Shown: piece after piece, positions 15,001-24,600 of the stretch
Layout of the letters: each line of letters opens with the position of its first letter
Position numbering within the stretch: the first letter of the stretch is position 1
Assembly (NCBI RefSeq): GCF_000224145.3
Contig: NC_020166.2
Coordinates: 3,704,948 to 3,768,947, forward strand
Length of the DNA: 64,000 nt
Source of the DNA: Ciona intestinalis
Taxonomy: Eukaryota; Chordata; Ascidiacea; Phlebobranchia; Cionidae
Reading direction: 5' to 3'
The notes under the pieces: model-generated
Seen by the model: the letters and a program-made list of their open reading frames with translations, nothing else
Told to the model about the DNA's origin: nothing
The model's database searches: none
Made by a program: the position numbers and the translations under genes

Positions 15001-17474
15001 TTTTAACATAAAGTATGTCTCTAACATAAAGTATGTCTGATAAATAAAACCTTAATGTTAACTTGTGTTCTGTTTAGTAGCTGCTATTATTGTAGCCAGG
15101 TGTCCATTCCTATGTTAATACAACTTTTCCAGCATCGCCACATGAAGTAAATGCATTGTAGAAACCTTTTCAATATTTTCAACCAAAGTAAAATCCTTAT
15201 ATTTTAGAGTCACTGATATGACAGAAGAAGTGAGAAAGCTGAGACCTTCTCGATGGATTAATCCAGAAACTGGAATCATTCAACCTTACAGTTTGAAGCA
15301 TGCAACGGGATTTGCGATATTTAATGTAAGTTTTCATTTTATATAAATTATTCTGTTTACGGGATTAAAAAAAAAAAATTTAAAGTATAAGTTTTTTTAT
15401 TTCAAAAATATTAGCAGTGTAATTGCTATTAGTAAATACAAATACAGATACGATACATGGTGCAAATTCTAAGTTAAAAAAGGAAAGTTCAATTTAAATG
15501 TTAAAAAACTTGGTAATATGTTTAGATTTCTCAAGATCAGTTTTCAAAATTTTATTGGTCAGAGTGGTCAAAATTAAACCACAAATCTTCAACGCAAAGA
15601 CAGTCATTATATCACAGGTGTTCTGTTTCATACACCTTGTGTCAGCTTATGAGTTACCAAGTATGTGTAACTATTTTTGGGAGATTTTATTTTTTGAAGA
15701 AAAACGTACAAAATGTAGTGTTACCATCATGTAAAATGTATTGATAAACTTGTTTTCTCATTGATAAATCAGAAAGGTCACAACAGAAACTCTTTCCAAT
15801 TTTTTCACAGGAAATTGAAAAAGGAAAATTTGTTGAAGACAATCATTATGTTGATCATGTTCCTACTAGAGCAGATGATAAATCAGTTGTTCTTATAACA
15901 GACAAGTTAGTTATTATATGATACTAACTGTCATCTATCTACTATTTATTAAACTGGATATTTTCATTGAATTTGTTTAATGAGACAATAACTTTACACG
16001 ACAGTTTTCTTCTGAAATTTATGCGTCTAAACTTTATATTTCTGCAAAGAAATAACCCGCTTTTAACATCATAGGACCAAATACAAAAAGAAACTATTAT
16101 TGCTCCATGCAAGCCTATGTTAAATAAACGTACGGCCCGTGTTTTCATCCTGTAATTTATACTGACCCTCCTGTAATAAAGGTTCCACACCCCTGATTTA
16201 AAATATCACAACATAAATATTGCCCACAGTATTTATTGTAGTTTGACTTTATACGATTTTTTCAAAAACTTTTTTTGAAACTTTGGTGGTATCTTTACAT
16301 TACATTTCATATTACATCTCTATCTATTTAAAAATGTAATTTTTCGTTGGCATGGCCCTTAAAAAATCTTTAATTTTCTTAATTAATCTGTTTCGATTTT
16401 ATGCTGTGGTCTGTAACTGAATATTACAAGCTGTGAAATTTGTAAAATCTTTATTCCAGGTTGCTGATGGTAGCTCACACAGGAGAGATCCTGGGTCAGT
16501 GGAAATCGGATTGGTTTTGTAACTTTCAAGATATTCTTGCCGAACCCACGTTAGTAGACAAGGTCCTAACAGTTGAGTTCAAGGTAAAATAATTACAATC
16601 TTTATTATTAATTGTTATTTACATTTAAATGTTACACTGACTATAAAAGTAACAGAGGGCTATAATGAATGTTTTCCCACCTATGCAAGGATAAAGCAAA
16701 TTTGATACCTTTTGTGTTAAAAAAAACTAAATATTATTTTTTATTTTTATCTTTGCTCTTAAATTTTGTACACACTTTTCTGTATTTATAGTCTTCTGTA
16801 TAAAAAAATATTATTATTATTCTGGTATTAATGTTGCAGTGTATGTTGAGCAAAATGTATAAGTTGTTTAGATAATGTCAAGATTTAAAGAAAACTGATA
16901 GTTTTTATTTTATTCTAAATGTTTGTACTCTCTGTAACAAAAGAATGGCATTGTGTTACAGGAAAATCAAAAGTTTTTTCCTCGAAATCGATCAAATCAA
17001 AACACAGTTACTATTCCCAATGAAAGTAACGCGAGAGTGAGTATTTTCTTAAATGCCTGTATTGCAGCAACTTTATAAGAGTTTCGTACAAATTGTTTGA
17101 TGTCAGTGCAGCAATAACTTTCTGACTTTTTTCTTTATGTTACGTTTCAAACTCCTGTGTTATTTTGCTTTTATATGACTTGTTATCACAATAAGTAATC
17201 TAATGTAAGTATTGTAGAAGAATGTTTCTTTTTTATTGTTATTTTATTTTTTTATCAGTGCTCAATTTAAATATAGTTTAAATTAAGGACTGACACTTTG
17301 AAGAAACAATGTGAATATGTGAAATCTGGATACTAAGTATTAAATATAGTCATGTTTTGTATATATAACTAAATTTAAATTTACTATTGTGTTCTTTCTT
17401 GTTAACGAAATGTATTTTTGTTTCAGTATATCCATGCCCGAATTGTTGATATGTGGAAACGCTCTACAATATGA
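1..17474 (+). CDS. VPS13A/C: VPS13A/C-like bridge lipid-transfer protein, C-terminal part (26 exons, 5' end outside window)
   Basis: Exons: 1-94, 842-1044, 2374-2534, 3009-3187, 3867-3996, 4454-4575, 5099-5258, 5756-5987, 6841-7008, 7542-7704, 8740-8941, 9347-9454, 10213-10361, 10663-10839, 11006-11104, 11612-11725, 11942-12081, 12592-12743, 13284-13403, 14033-14196, 14777-14946, 15208-15325, 15811-15905, 16460-16583, 16962-17036, 17427-17474 (TGA). They sum to 1221 codons in one frame. The early exons are the VAB/SHR-binding region ([11 protein letters not shown]). Later ones match vertebrate VPS13A/C closely: [66 protein letters not shown], then a PH-like end ([19 protein letters not shown]). 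The family moves phospholipids between membranes at contact sites; the C-terminal domains anchor it to mitochondria or lipid droplets. A or C cannot be settled, and one gene may represent both. Introns are full of SINEs and MITEs. An AATAAA lies at 17606. Confidence 0.93.
162..524. mobile_element. Cimi-1-like MITE, long copy with a second repeat nested in it
   Basis: The left end reads TATAGTACTGTGGGGTAAGA and the right end CATCTTACCCCACCCTACTA, inverted relative to each other. The middle (about 265-420) is a different repeat that begins near GACCACTTTTATTTTC and ends near GAAGAGACAAATAAAGTTAT. That second repeat also occurs without the MITE at 7066-7215 and 44408-44570, so this copy is composite. 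Confidence 0.65.
655..805. repeat. ~40 bp minisatellite in VPS13 intron
   Basis: About four diverged copies of a unit built on ACTGAAAATATTTTGCCCAT plus ATTTTATAAT. It lies in the intron just before the exon at 842. Confidence 0.75.
1008..1475 (+). repeat. ~150 bp x3 tandem repeat spanning an exon end and its 5' splice site
   Basis: Three copies start near 1008, 1167 and 1319. Each holds the exon end GATTCATTGGAATCAGATTC followed by AGG and a GT donor (donors at 1045, 1201 and 1351), then the same intron start. Only the first donor keeps the reading frame, because read-through meets GGG TAA at once. Copies 2 and 3 are therefore intronic decoys. Confidence 0.85.
1803..1927. other. Assembly gap (125 N) inside a VPS13 intron
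   Basis: Run of N. The right flank begins with the SINE tail AGTTACATTCATTCAA, so the missing bases probably include a SINE copy. Reading frames that cross the gap are not genes. Confidence 0.9.
2166..2345. mobile_element. Cimi-1-like MITE, worn copy
   Basis: GGGGTGAGATGAGACACCTT at the left and GAAGGTGTTCTATCTTACTA at the right are inverted ends, with the family's usual centre (AATCAAAGAACATT, TAGAATTATAAAACC) between them. Confidence 0.6.
4071..4267. mobile_element. Cimi-1-like MITE
   Basis: Near full-length, ~197 bp. The right end TCTTCCCCCACCCTACTATA is inverted relative to the left end GTAGCATGGGGGAATATAGG. The centre holds AAACAAAGAACATTCGAAAC and the block CACGATCAGGATATTTGGAT shared by the other copies. 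It lies in a VPS13 intron. Confidence 0.75.
4744..4990 (+). mobile_element. tRNA-headed SINE (Cics-1-like), near complete
   Basis: The head resembles a tRNA promoter: an A-box-like part (GACAAAGTGGTTAGCACACC) and a B-box-like part (GGTAATGGGTTTAAGGCTCG). It is followed by the body CCACAAAGTAACATACATGG, GTAAGCTGACACGAGGTGTA and the tail GGATAAAGTTACATTT. The same order recurs in other copies on both strands. It lies in a VPS13 intron. Confidence 0.8.
5287..5600. repeat. ~47 bp minisatellite, about seven copies
   Basis: The unit is AATGATTCTCATTAGATAAA followed by AAATTATGTTAGAAC and a T run. Copies are very alike, suggesting recent expansion. It lies in the VPS13 intron after the exon ending at 5258 but does not reach the donor. 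Confidence 0.85.
6063..6287 (+). mobile_element. SINE copy lacking most of the tRNA-like head
   Basis: It starts within the family at ATTGTGGGCTTGTGGGCGTA and keeps CAAGACACTTAACGGCAGTT, CCACAAAGTAACATACTTGG and the tail GATAAAGTAAGTTACATTT. It lies in a VPS13 intron. Confidence 0.7.
6562..6732. mobile_element. Cimi-1-like MITE, shortened
   Basis: Starts at GGATGGGGGAAGAATCAC and ends at GATGTCCCATCTTACCCCAC. The stretch between AACACGA and the right end is shorter than in full copies. Confidence 0.6.
7066..7215. repeat. Unnamed ~150 bp dispersed repeat
   Basis: Starts at TATAGTGACCACGCTTATTT, contains TTTTAACTGTAAGCGTGTTC and TAACAACTGTTGTTTTG, and ends near GAAGTAACAAATAAAGTTAT. It matches the repeats at 265-420 and 44408-44570. 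No clear inverted ends or target duplication were found. Confidence 0.6.
7760..8030 (+). mobile_element. tRNA-headed SINE, near complete
   Basis: The clearest head in the window: CCGTGGCAAAGTGGTTAACG then GGTAATGGGTTTAAGGCTTG, followed by the body (GCAAGACACTTAACAGCAAT) and the part ending GTTTTCCGGCCATCTGAAGA. It lies in a VPS13 intron just after the exon ending at 7704. Confidence 0.8.
11149..11343. mobile_element. Cimi-1-like MITE
   Basis: Inverted ends TAGTAGGAAGGGGGAAGATG and TACCATCTTCCCCACACTAC, ~195 bp. Full family centre present. It sits ~45 bp after a VPS13 donor. Confidence 0.75.
11745..11912 (+). mobile_element. SINE head fused to a MITE right end
   Basis: 11745-11865 is the SINE head (GTCCTGGCAAAGTGGCTAGC, GGTAATGGGATCAAGACTCA). 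Within the SINE body it switches to the right half of the Cimi-1-like MITE: TTTGGATAATATGTGCTAAA, then CCCACCCTACTATA. The junction is near 11865. Confidence 0.65.
12283..12520 (-). mobile_element. SINE, reverse orientation
   Basis: It starts with the reversed tail ACTTACTTTATCCTCGCCTG, passes GTTACTTTGTGGGTGATTTT, and ends in CTTGCCCAAGGACACATACG. The tRNA-like head is missing. It lies between VPS13 exons. Confidence 0.75.
12791..12986. mobile_element. Cimi-1-like MITE, full length
   Basis: Nearly perfect inverted ends: ATAGTAGGGTGGGGAAGATG at the left and GTCTCCCCCACTCTACTATA at the right, ~196 bp. A TA-type target is likely because both ends run into TATA. Confidence 0.8.
13828..14040 (+). 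repeat. ~37 bp array of copies of the 3' splice site of the next exon
   Basis: Six copies of TTTTCTTGTGTTTTAAGGTG-like sequence, each running on into GGT(A/G)CATAAA. The last copy is the true acceptor of the VPS13 exon at 14033 (TTTTAAG, then GTGGTGCA). Each unit therefore carries a polypyrimidine tract, an AG in most copies, and the first bases of the exon. Confidence 0.85.
14213..14325 (+). mobile_element. SINE tail fragment
   Basis: Begins AATCACCTACTAAGTAACAT and ends AAAGCAAGTTACATTCATTT. A second tail fragment lies at 14480-14565 (GAGGTGTTTGAAACAGAACA to GTTACATTCATT). Both are in one VPS13 intron. Confidence 0.65.
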
Positions 17475-20400
17475 AAAAACACTCGTAACAAGCTCTCACT
17501 GTAAATACAAGTTTCCGCGCACTCGTGAAAAACCGTAGTTCCAGACATTTTGCCAGCATAATAATTATTTGTGCAGTGTTGTGTGTAATCATAGTATGAA
17601 ATATTAATAAATGGGTGAATGTGCCTTGTGAATTGCATTACCACTGCTTAAAAGCTTTGGGTAATAATGCAGACGCAGCACAAGTTATCATTTTAAGTAT
17701 GTTTCTTAAGTTTTTTTAGTAAATTAATGGAATCCAAACGGTGAATGCTAAGTGTCATTAGTCAAGGTATTTACTTAACTCCAGTAATATGCTTTTCTGA
17801 TTTGGTTCAATCAAAGTAAATGGATAAACAAGCGGACAACGCTAGCACGAGGTGTATGAAACAGAACATTCATGACTGTCGGTTTCCAGTCAAGCGAGGA
17901 TAAAGTAAGTTACAATGACTGTCGTTACATTCATTGAACTACGTTCTATGGATAAAACCAGAGTCAGTGTATAAATATGTTTATATACGGACTCTGGATA
18001 AAACGTCATATGTCGTTGGTTGGTTCTAAAAGCGCTGTAGGGTATATGTGCTAATCAAATGCCAGTTCCCCAATTTTCTCAAGTTTTATATTATGGCATT
18101 GTTTTCAATATACTCCTTTAAAGAAATGTAGGTTAACGTACTGCACAATAAGCATTATTTTATACTTATTATCACCTCCAGTGGTAGAAGTTTGGCTTCG
18201 AATTCTGTCGCTACGTGGCGTCAGAGTTCTTCATGCAAGAACAGACAACATGGATCACTAATTGCGTTGAGCGGCGCCAGACATACTGAAAATCGGCCAT
18301 ACCAGATCACAGCTTGTGAGTTATTTTTCGTGATGTGACCAGCCTAAGGTTCGTAGAATAATTTCATGTATACAACGAGTTAGTCTTTGTCGCCAAATAA
18401 TAAATATGCATTATTCTCGCAAACAATCGTGTTGACTGGTAAGACTGCTGCACTAGTGCACCCACCTTTCTAGAATGTAGATAATAAGTGTGTGTATGTA
18501 TGAGATAGTTGGCTGTTCAATTTTAAATATTGTTCTTTACCTTTTTCTTTTTACAGGTTTTTAAGCCACGTAGTATCCTGCTTATTATGTTTGATTGTTT
18601 TATATTTGCAGTAACAAGTTATCTGTAATGTACATCGTACATGAATATTTTTGTAATTCAATGTTCTCTAAATTAAATTGTAAAACAACGTTTGGATCTG
18701 TAATAGTTATGTATTAAAACATATTCAAATGATTTAATCTTTTATCATTCTTCAAACTATTGGTTAAACTAATCTGTTCTTGGATTATACCAGACAGACT
18801 TTCGGTTATGCACGCCACAATTTGTCCTACGCACGCCAATTAATTAAACAAAGAAAAAAATACGTATTAAATTAAGTAAGATTTCCTAACGTGGCTTGAA
18901 AATGTACGTGCTTTGCACGCAGATTTTTAATGATAGCACGCGCAAACGCGAAAAATAACCGTCTTGCACGCGCGAGATCTCGTCAGGAACTGCCATACTT
19001 TGCAGACTGGGGATTATATATATATGATTTATAAAAATCACCTAACGTTAATTTAAGGAAAAACACGCTAACTTTTTATGGCGCTGAGTTTATTTTTTGT
19101 TAGAAGTTAACGAAAAAGACATTTTGGGCACATATTTTGTAGTTATCGCTTGAAAAATTACAGTTGAAACCCTAAACTTGTGTTTCTACGAATACATTTA
19201 AATTAGACGCAGTTTATAAAAATCTTATGTTCATACAATCCTATATAAAAGTGCTAACAATAAAATTGTTTTTTTGTTTTATTCGAATCACATTTTTTGC
19301 TTAGCATTCATTTTGTTTAATCATTACTTATGCTGTTTAACTTTTGCAAGTAAAATAGCCCAGAAAATATGTGTTCAAGGCTCGCTGCTGTTACAGTTGT
19401 GGATGTGTGTGTCTTTTGGCAAGACAGTGAAGACACTTAACAACAATTGCTTTAACTTAGTGGTTTCCTATTAGTTGTTTAAACTGGCAACCCTTTTAAA
19501 AATATTGCAAATAATCTGGTATATTATTCATCACCCACAAAGTTACATGTTTTGGAAAATGTAAGCAGGCACACATGTACAAAACAGAACATTTGTGTAT
19601 GTAATTACGGACTATAATATTGTCCTGCCACAGAAGGATAAATAAGTTACAATCGTTCATGCTAATTTTTACTAATTACCTCCTTAACTTCTGGTGATCT
19701 CATTTAATAAACATAATGAATGGATATTGGGAAAGTATTTAAGACTTTATTTAATGTGGTCAGTAAGTAAATAGGGTGTATGTAGTGACTCATTGTTGAA
19801 AGCCCATATCTTCAATAAATGACATCCTGTAACTGTAACATTGTTTCCTATTTCATTCTTTGCAAAAACAAAACTTTGCGAATTTGAATATATATATATA
19901 TATATAATAATGCATTTATTTAAGTCTCCTTGTTTCGATAGTTTTTAATGGTCCCTGATATAAAATAATGAAATTTCAAGCTGCTGTTGGTTGTTGAAGC
20001 CACAATCTCTGTTTTTTATTTAAAAAGTAAGATTTTAAATACTGAATTGTACATGTATTCCACTAGTTACAATTTGTGTCATATTTATTTACAATAAACT
20101 TAATGGTATATTATGTTTACATCCAGTTTAAAAGTAATTGATTTTGTTTTTCTGGTATTCTGGTTAGTTGCTTTAAGTTTGAAACTATCAACTAATTTTC
20201 TGTTTTATTATTAAAATGTAATGTGATGTTTTGCCCCAGTATTTACACTCAGTTGTTTTGGATTGTTGATGTCACTGCCACTGGCCAATTTATTAACAGT
20301 GTAAAAAAATTTCTTTTGTGGAGTCATTTCAGGGACAGACAGCTAGTCAGACAATGTTCTATTTCTGTATGTTTTGCGTTCATGCTTACGTGAGCTATTA

Positions 20401-21612
20401 AGTCGTGTGTTAATAATGCGGTTAACATTTAAAGATCACTTGTTTCAGTTAGCTTTGCCGCTTGCAAACACGCATGAATATGTTAAAACACTAAGAGTAT
20501 ATGTGGTCTACGTTTGCATATAATTACCGTTATTACTTAGCTATTTAAATATTTTTATTTTGTTTGTCACTGCGGCCAGGAAACAACTCGAAAATTTCCA
20601 ACAGCCGATAATGCCAACAACATTCTTTCCCTACCTTGCCAGACTTGGCTGTGGTCACGTGACTTTCAGTGACGCCAACCCGTCTCGTCACGTCTGTTCC
20701 ACTCTCTTTAATTCTCCCTCTCTTTGTGTTGCTACAGACGGCACTTCATTCGCGCTCTTTCTTGCTGCCGTCCAAACTGTGTTATCAGTAAATTAAAAGT
20801 GTTTTGGACGCTCGCGTTGCAACTTATTTATTACATGGGTATTACACCCCGCCAATTCAAACAGTACATAACCTAAAACCTATTTTAATTTAACCTACAG
20901 TTAACTAATTCATGTTCTGCTTGCATGTTGCTTACTTGTATGGTATTCACCATTCACATTACTTATTAAGTTGTTACACTTTAAAAAACATTTCTGAATT
21001 ATTAATTTTGAATATAGTATACCTTGACTTTGCAGAGGTTTTTTGGTTTACAAGAATTAAACAGTAAGTATTTAACAACTAAAAAAAGGAAGGTTATGGA
21101 TTTGTATGTTATTCACATTACTTTGAAATGCTACAATCTATAAACAATTTCTGAATTATTCATTTATATCCTTACTCTACAGATGTTGTTTTTGTTTTAT
21201 AAGAATTAAACAATAATTATTTAACAACTGAAAAAAGTGAGGATATATTATATAAAATATGGCATGCAGAATATAGGAATAGCATTTTGCTGCATGAAAG
21301 TCAAGCAGGTATATATGTTTTTTCTATATTTCTATTATTCTCTCTATATTTCATTACAACTTTTTTTTTATGCAAGACACTTAACTGCAATTGCTTAAAT
21401 CCAAGGGTCACTAATGGGTTGTCCAAATTATCAGCCATAAACTCATAAATAAACAAAAATGATAAAAATATGAAAAAAGTACATGGCAATTCGATTGCTG
21501 GCAAGAGGTGTATGGAAACCCATGTTATACCGACTGTCGTTTTTTGGTCAGAGGATAAAGCAAGTAACATTCATTAATATAGAAGTTAAGTTTTACTTTT
21601 TATTATTTTCAG
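17475..21612. other. Intergenic region between VPS13 and ACVR2
   Basis: It holds the VPS13 3' UTR with AATAAA at 17606, SINE pieces at 17845-17935 and 19373-19660, and a (TA)n run near 19890. A GC-richer block at 20560-20800 contains a CACGTG and a possible donor (TCA then GTAAAT) near 20788; it could be the ACVR2 promoter or a 5' UTR exon, but nothing proves it. A SINE ends just upstream of the ACVR2 acceptor. No convincing gene seen. Confidence 0.5.
21362..21580 (+). mobile_element. SINE copy just upstream of ACVR2
   Basis: ATGCAAGACACTTAACTGCA, CCAAATTATCAGCCATAAAC and the tail GATAAAGCAAGTAACATTCA. The head is missing. It ends about 30 bp before the acceptor that precedes the ACVR2 start codon. 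Confidence 0.7.
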
Positions 21613-21637
21613 GTGTTTACTACAGAATAGCTCCATC

Positions 21638-24600
21638 ATGCGGCAGTTTATCTTGTTTGCGTGCTTGTTTACATCGGTTACTACACAGACATTAAAATGT
21701 GAACACTTTAACAAAAATCATGCTATTCGTTCTCCTACCGACTATACATGTAAAGATTCAGTAAGTGAATGGTTGTCTAATTATTTAGCGTTTGTTATAG
21801 GCACTTAAATATACTTATTCTGTTGACGACACGCCAAACTAAAAAATGTACTTACTTTGTACTTACTAACTGCAGCATTAGTAATTGCCAATTACTATGC
21901 ATATTGTGCTCCTTAACTTTTATATATGTACTTATTGTACTGCTTATGATATTACATTTAAAATGGCCTACCAAAAGAGGAGCTGTGATTTTTATAATTA
22001 GTGTATGTAAAGTCCTTTCCGAATTGAATGTTTTGCTCCAATTTTTCAGTTTAAACTGTTCCGTTTTTGAGTTATATTGTATTACACTAAAGCAAGGTGC
22101 GCAAGTGACATACCAAAATGAAATATAAATGACGCTAAACCTAAAAATAGTGTTTAATGGACAAATTGGTATTGTTATAATTTATAAGGTTGACTCAGCA
22201 CATTAGTTATAAAAATACGAAATAGATCTCTGTTCCTATAAGTCAGTTCGCTAATTATATATATATTATATTATAGCCTATGATTCTATGAATCAATTTA
22301 TTATTTATATGATGAGGACGAGGTTCAACAAAAACAAGTTGTTAATTTTTTGTTTGCAATATATAATTTTTTGAAAACTGTTTGCTAATTAAGGTATTTA
22401 TAGAATCATAGGCTATGAATATGATATAATATATATATATAGAGAGAACTTCATCATATCAATAATAAATTGCAATATCTTTGTGTTTGGTTAACAGGAG
22501 ATTGATGGAAATGGATCCTGCAATACCACAGAGTTATGTGTTAAGGATGAAGAAGTTCCAGGGAGGCAACCAAACTGTTTCGTTTCATGGACAAATGAAT
22601 CTGGGAAAGTAGAAATAATACGAAAGGGTTGCTGGAGCCAAAGTAAACCATGTTTAGCAAAGTATGTTTCATAAAGCTGACATTTGCTTAATTTTTTATG
22701 GATATGGCTATGTATGAATATTACTTTACTTACCTGTTTTCATGTGCAGGGCAGAAAATGGTTGCGTATAAAACGTAACGTGCCCAATAAAAATAAAGTC
22801 GACTAACAAAAACTTATATTTTATATGGCCAAGTTATATTTTATATTTTTTTTGATCTTATTTTGATTATGTATATATATATATATATGTGTGTTTTATT
22901 ACACTCAGACAGTTTTCAGATGTGAAACGTTTTGGGTGATTGTGTTTTTATTTTTTTTCTGTTTGGTCAACATTTTGGACAACCTAGTTTGGGTTTGCAC
23001 CAGGACACTCATGACTAGGGATGCACATTACAGAATATTTAGGTATTCTAGGATATACTAGAATACTTTATTTCGAATCTAGAATTTTGAATTTTTATAA
23101 TTATAGGAAAAAATAATTTTACCCACATAAGTCAGTTTATTGACTCTTTTATAGTAGCCTTGTTGGATCATGAGCTGTAAAATGATCAAAAATTGTACTA
23201 TTGGGTAGTTTTTGCGTCACGAAACGTATAATAGGCTATGAAAGGACGTTGCAAAATGTGTACTTTTAAAAGTACCACAAACACAAAAATATTTTTTTTC
23301 AAAATTATGAAGTTTCAAAAATTGTTATTATAGTTATGAGATAACGTCATTAAACAGAATACCGAATCTCGTAATTAGATTCTATAATGTGCAACCCTAC
23401 TTGATTCGAAATTCTGTAATGTGCAACCCTACTTGTGACATGCCCACAATGATAGCAGAATTGAGTTTCAAACCAAATACTCTTTCAGAATAAGATGACA
23501 ATTTTAACTCCCAACCACCCCAATAGTGAGGTTTTAATTTAATATAATTCTTATCCAGGTGTGAAGCGGTAACAATTAAAAGTGTTTTCTTCTGTTGCTG
23601 TGACAATGATTTGTGCAACTCTCATTTCTCCCTTGGTCATATTAACAAAACAATTAAAACAAACGAAGGTGAGAAGCAATTATTCAGTGCCGACTTTAGG
23701 ATTAATTAATATTTATATATATATAAAATATTTNNNNNNNNNNNNNNNNNNNNNNNNNNNNNNNNNNNNNNNNNNNNNNNNNNTGTGCAGGCAGAAAATG
23801 GTTGCGTATAAGACGTAACGTGCCCAATAAAAATAAAGTCGACTAACAAAAACTTATATTTTATATGGCCAAGTTATATTTTATATTTTTTTTGATCTTA
23901 TTTTGATTATGTATATATATATATATATGTGTGTTTTATTACACTCAGACAGTTTTCAGATGTGAAACGTTTTGGGTGATTGTGTTTTTATTTTTTTTTC
24001 TGTTTGGTCAACATTTTGGACAACCTAGTTTGGGTTTGCACCAGAACACTCATGACATGCCCACAATGAAAGCAGAATTGACTTTCAAACCAAATATTCT
24101 TTCAGAATAAGATGACAATTTTAACTCCCAACCACCCCAATAGTGAGGTTTTAATTTAATATAATTCTTATCCAGGTGTGAAGCCGTAACAATTAAAAGT
24201 GTTTTCTTCTGTTGCTGTGACAATGATTTATGCAACTCTCATTTCTCCCTTGGTCATATTAACAAAACAATTAAAACAAATGAAGGTGAGAAGCAATTAT
24301 TCAGTGCCGACTTTAGGATTAATTAATATTTATATATATATAAAATATTTAAACTAAATTTTAATATGGGTGCTATGATTTGGGTTTTTTTTATTTTTGT
24401 GTCCATAAAAAATGACTGTACTGGTTGCAAATCTAAACCCAAAACAGCCCCCAAAAATATGATGCCGGTCTACATATTTCAATATTAGAAGAAAACTTTT
24501 ATTGTATAAGCTTATATAATAGCCTATATAGTAGGGTGGGAGAAGACGGGACACCTTTAGCAAATAATATCCAAATATCCTGATTGTGTTTTAATTAATA

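Larger units (their letters stand above)
22744..24350. repeat. Tandem near-identical copies around a gap: probable uncollapsed alleles
   Basis: 22744-23733 and 23784-24350 are the same sequence from TGTGCAG(G)GCAGAAAATGG to TATATATATAAAATATTT, separated only by 50 N. Differences are a few substitutions plus a 416 bp element and its 8 bp target copy (23016-23439) present only in the first copy. Each copy carries the same 110 bp ACVR2 exon. 110 is not a multiple of 3, so using both exons would break the frame. Confidence 0.85.

Noticed and set aside
20560-20800. GC-richer block with a 78-codon frame, considered as a gene or as an isolated repeat end of a retroelement
   Set aside because: No matching second copy, no coding similarity and no defined ends. 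At most a promoter or 5' UTR exon of ACVR2.
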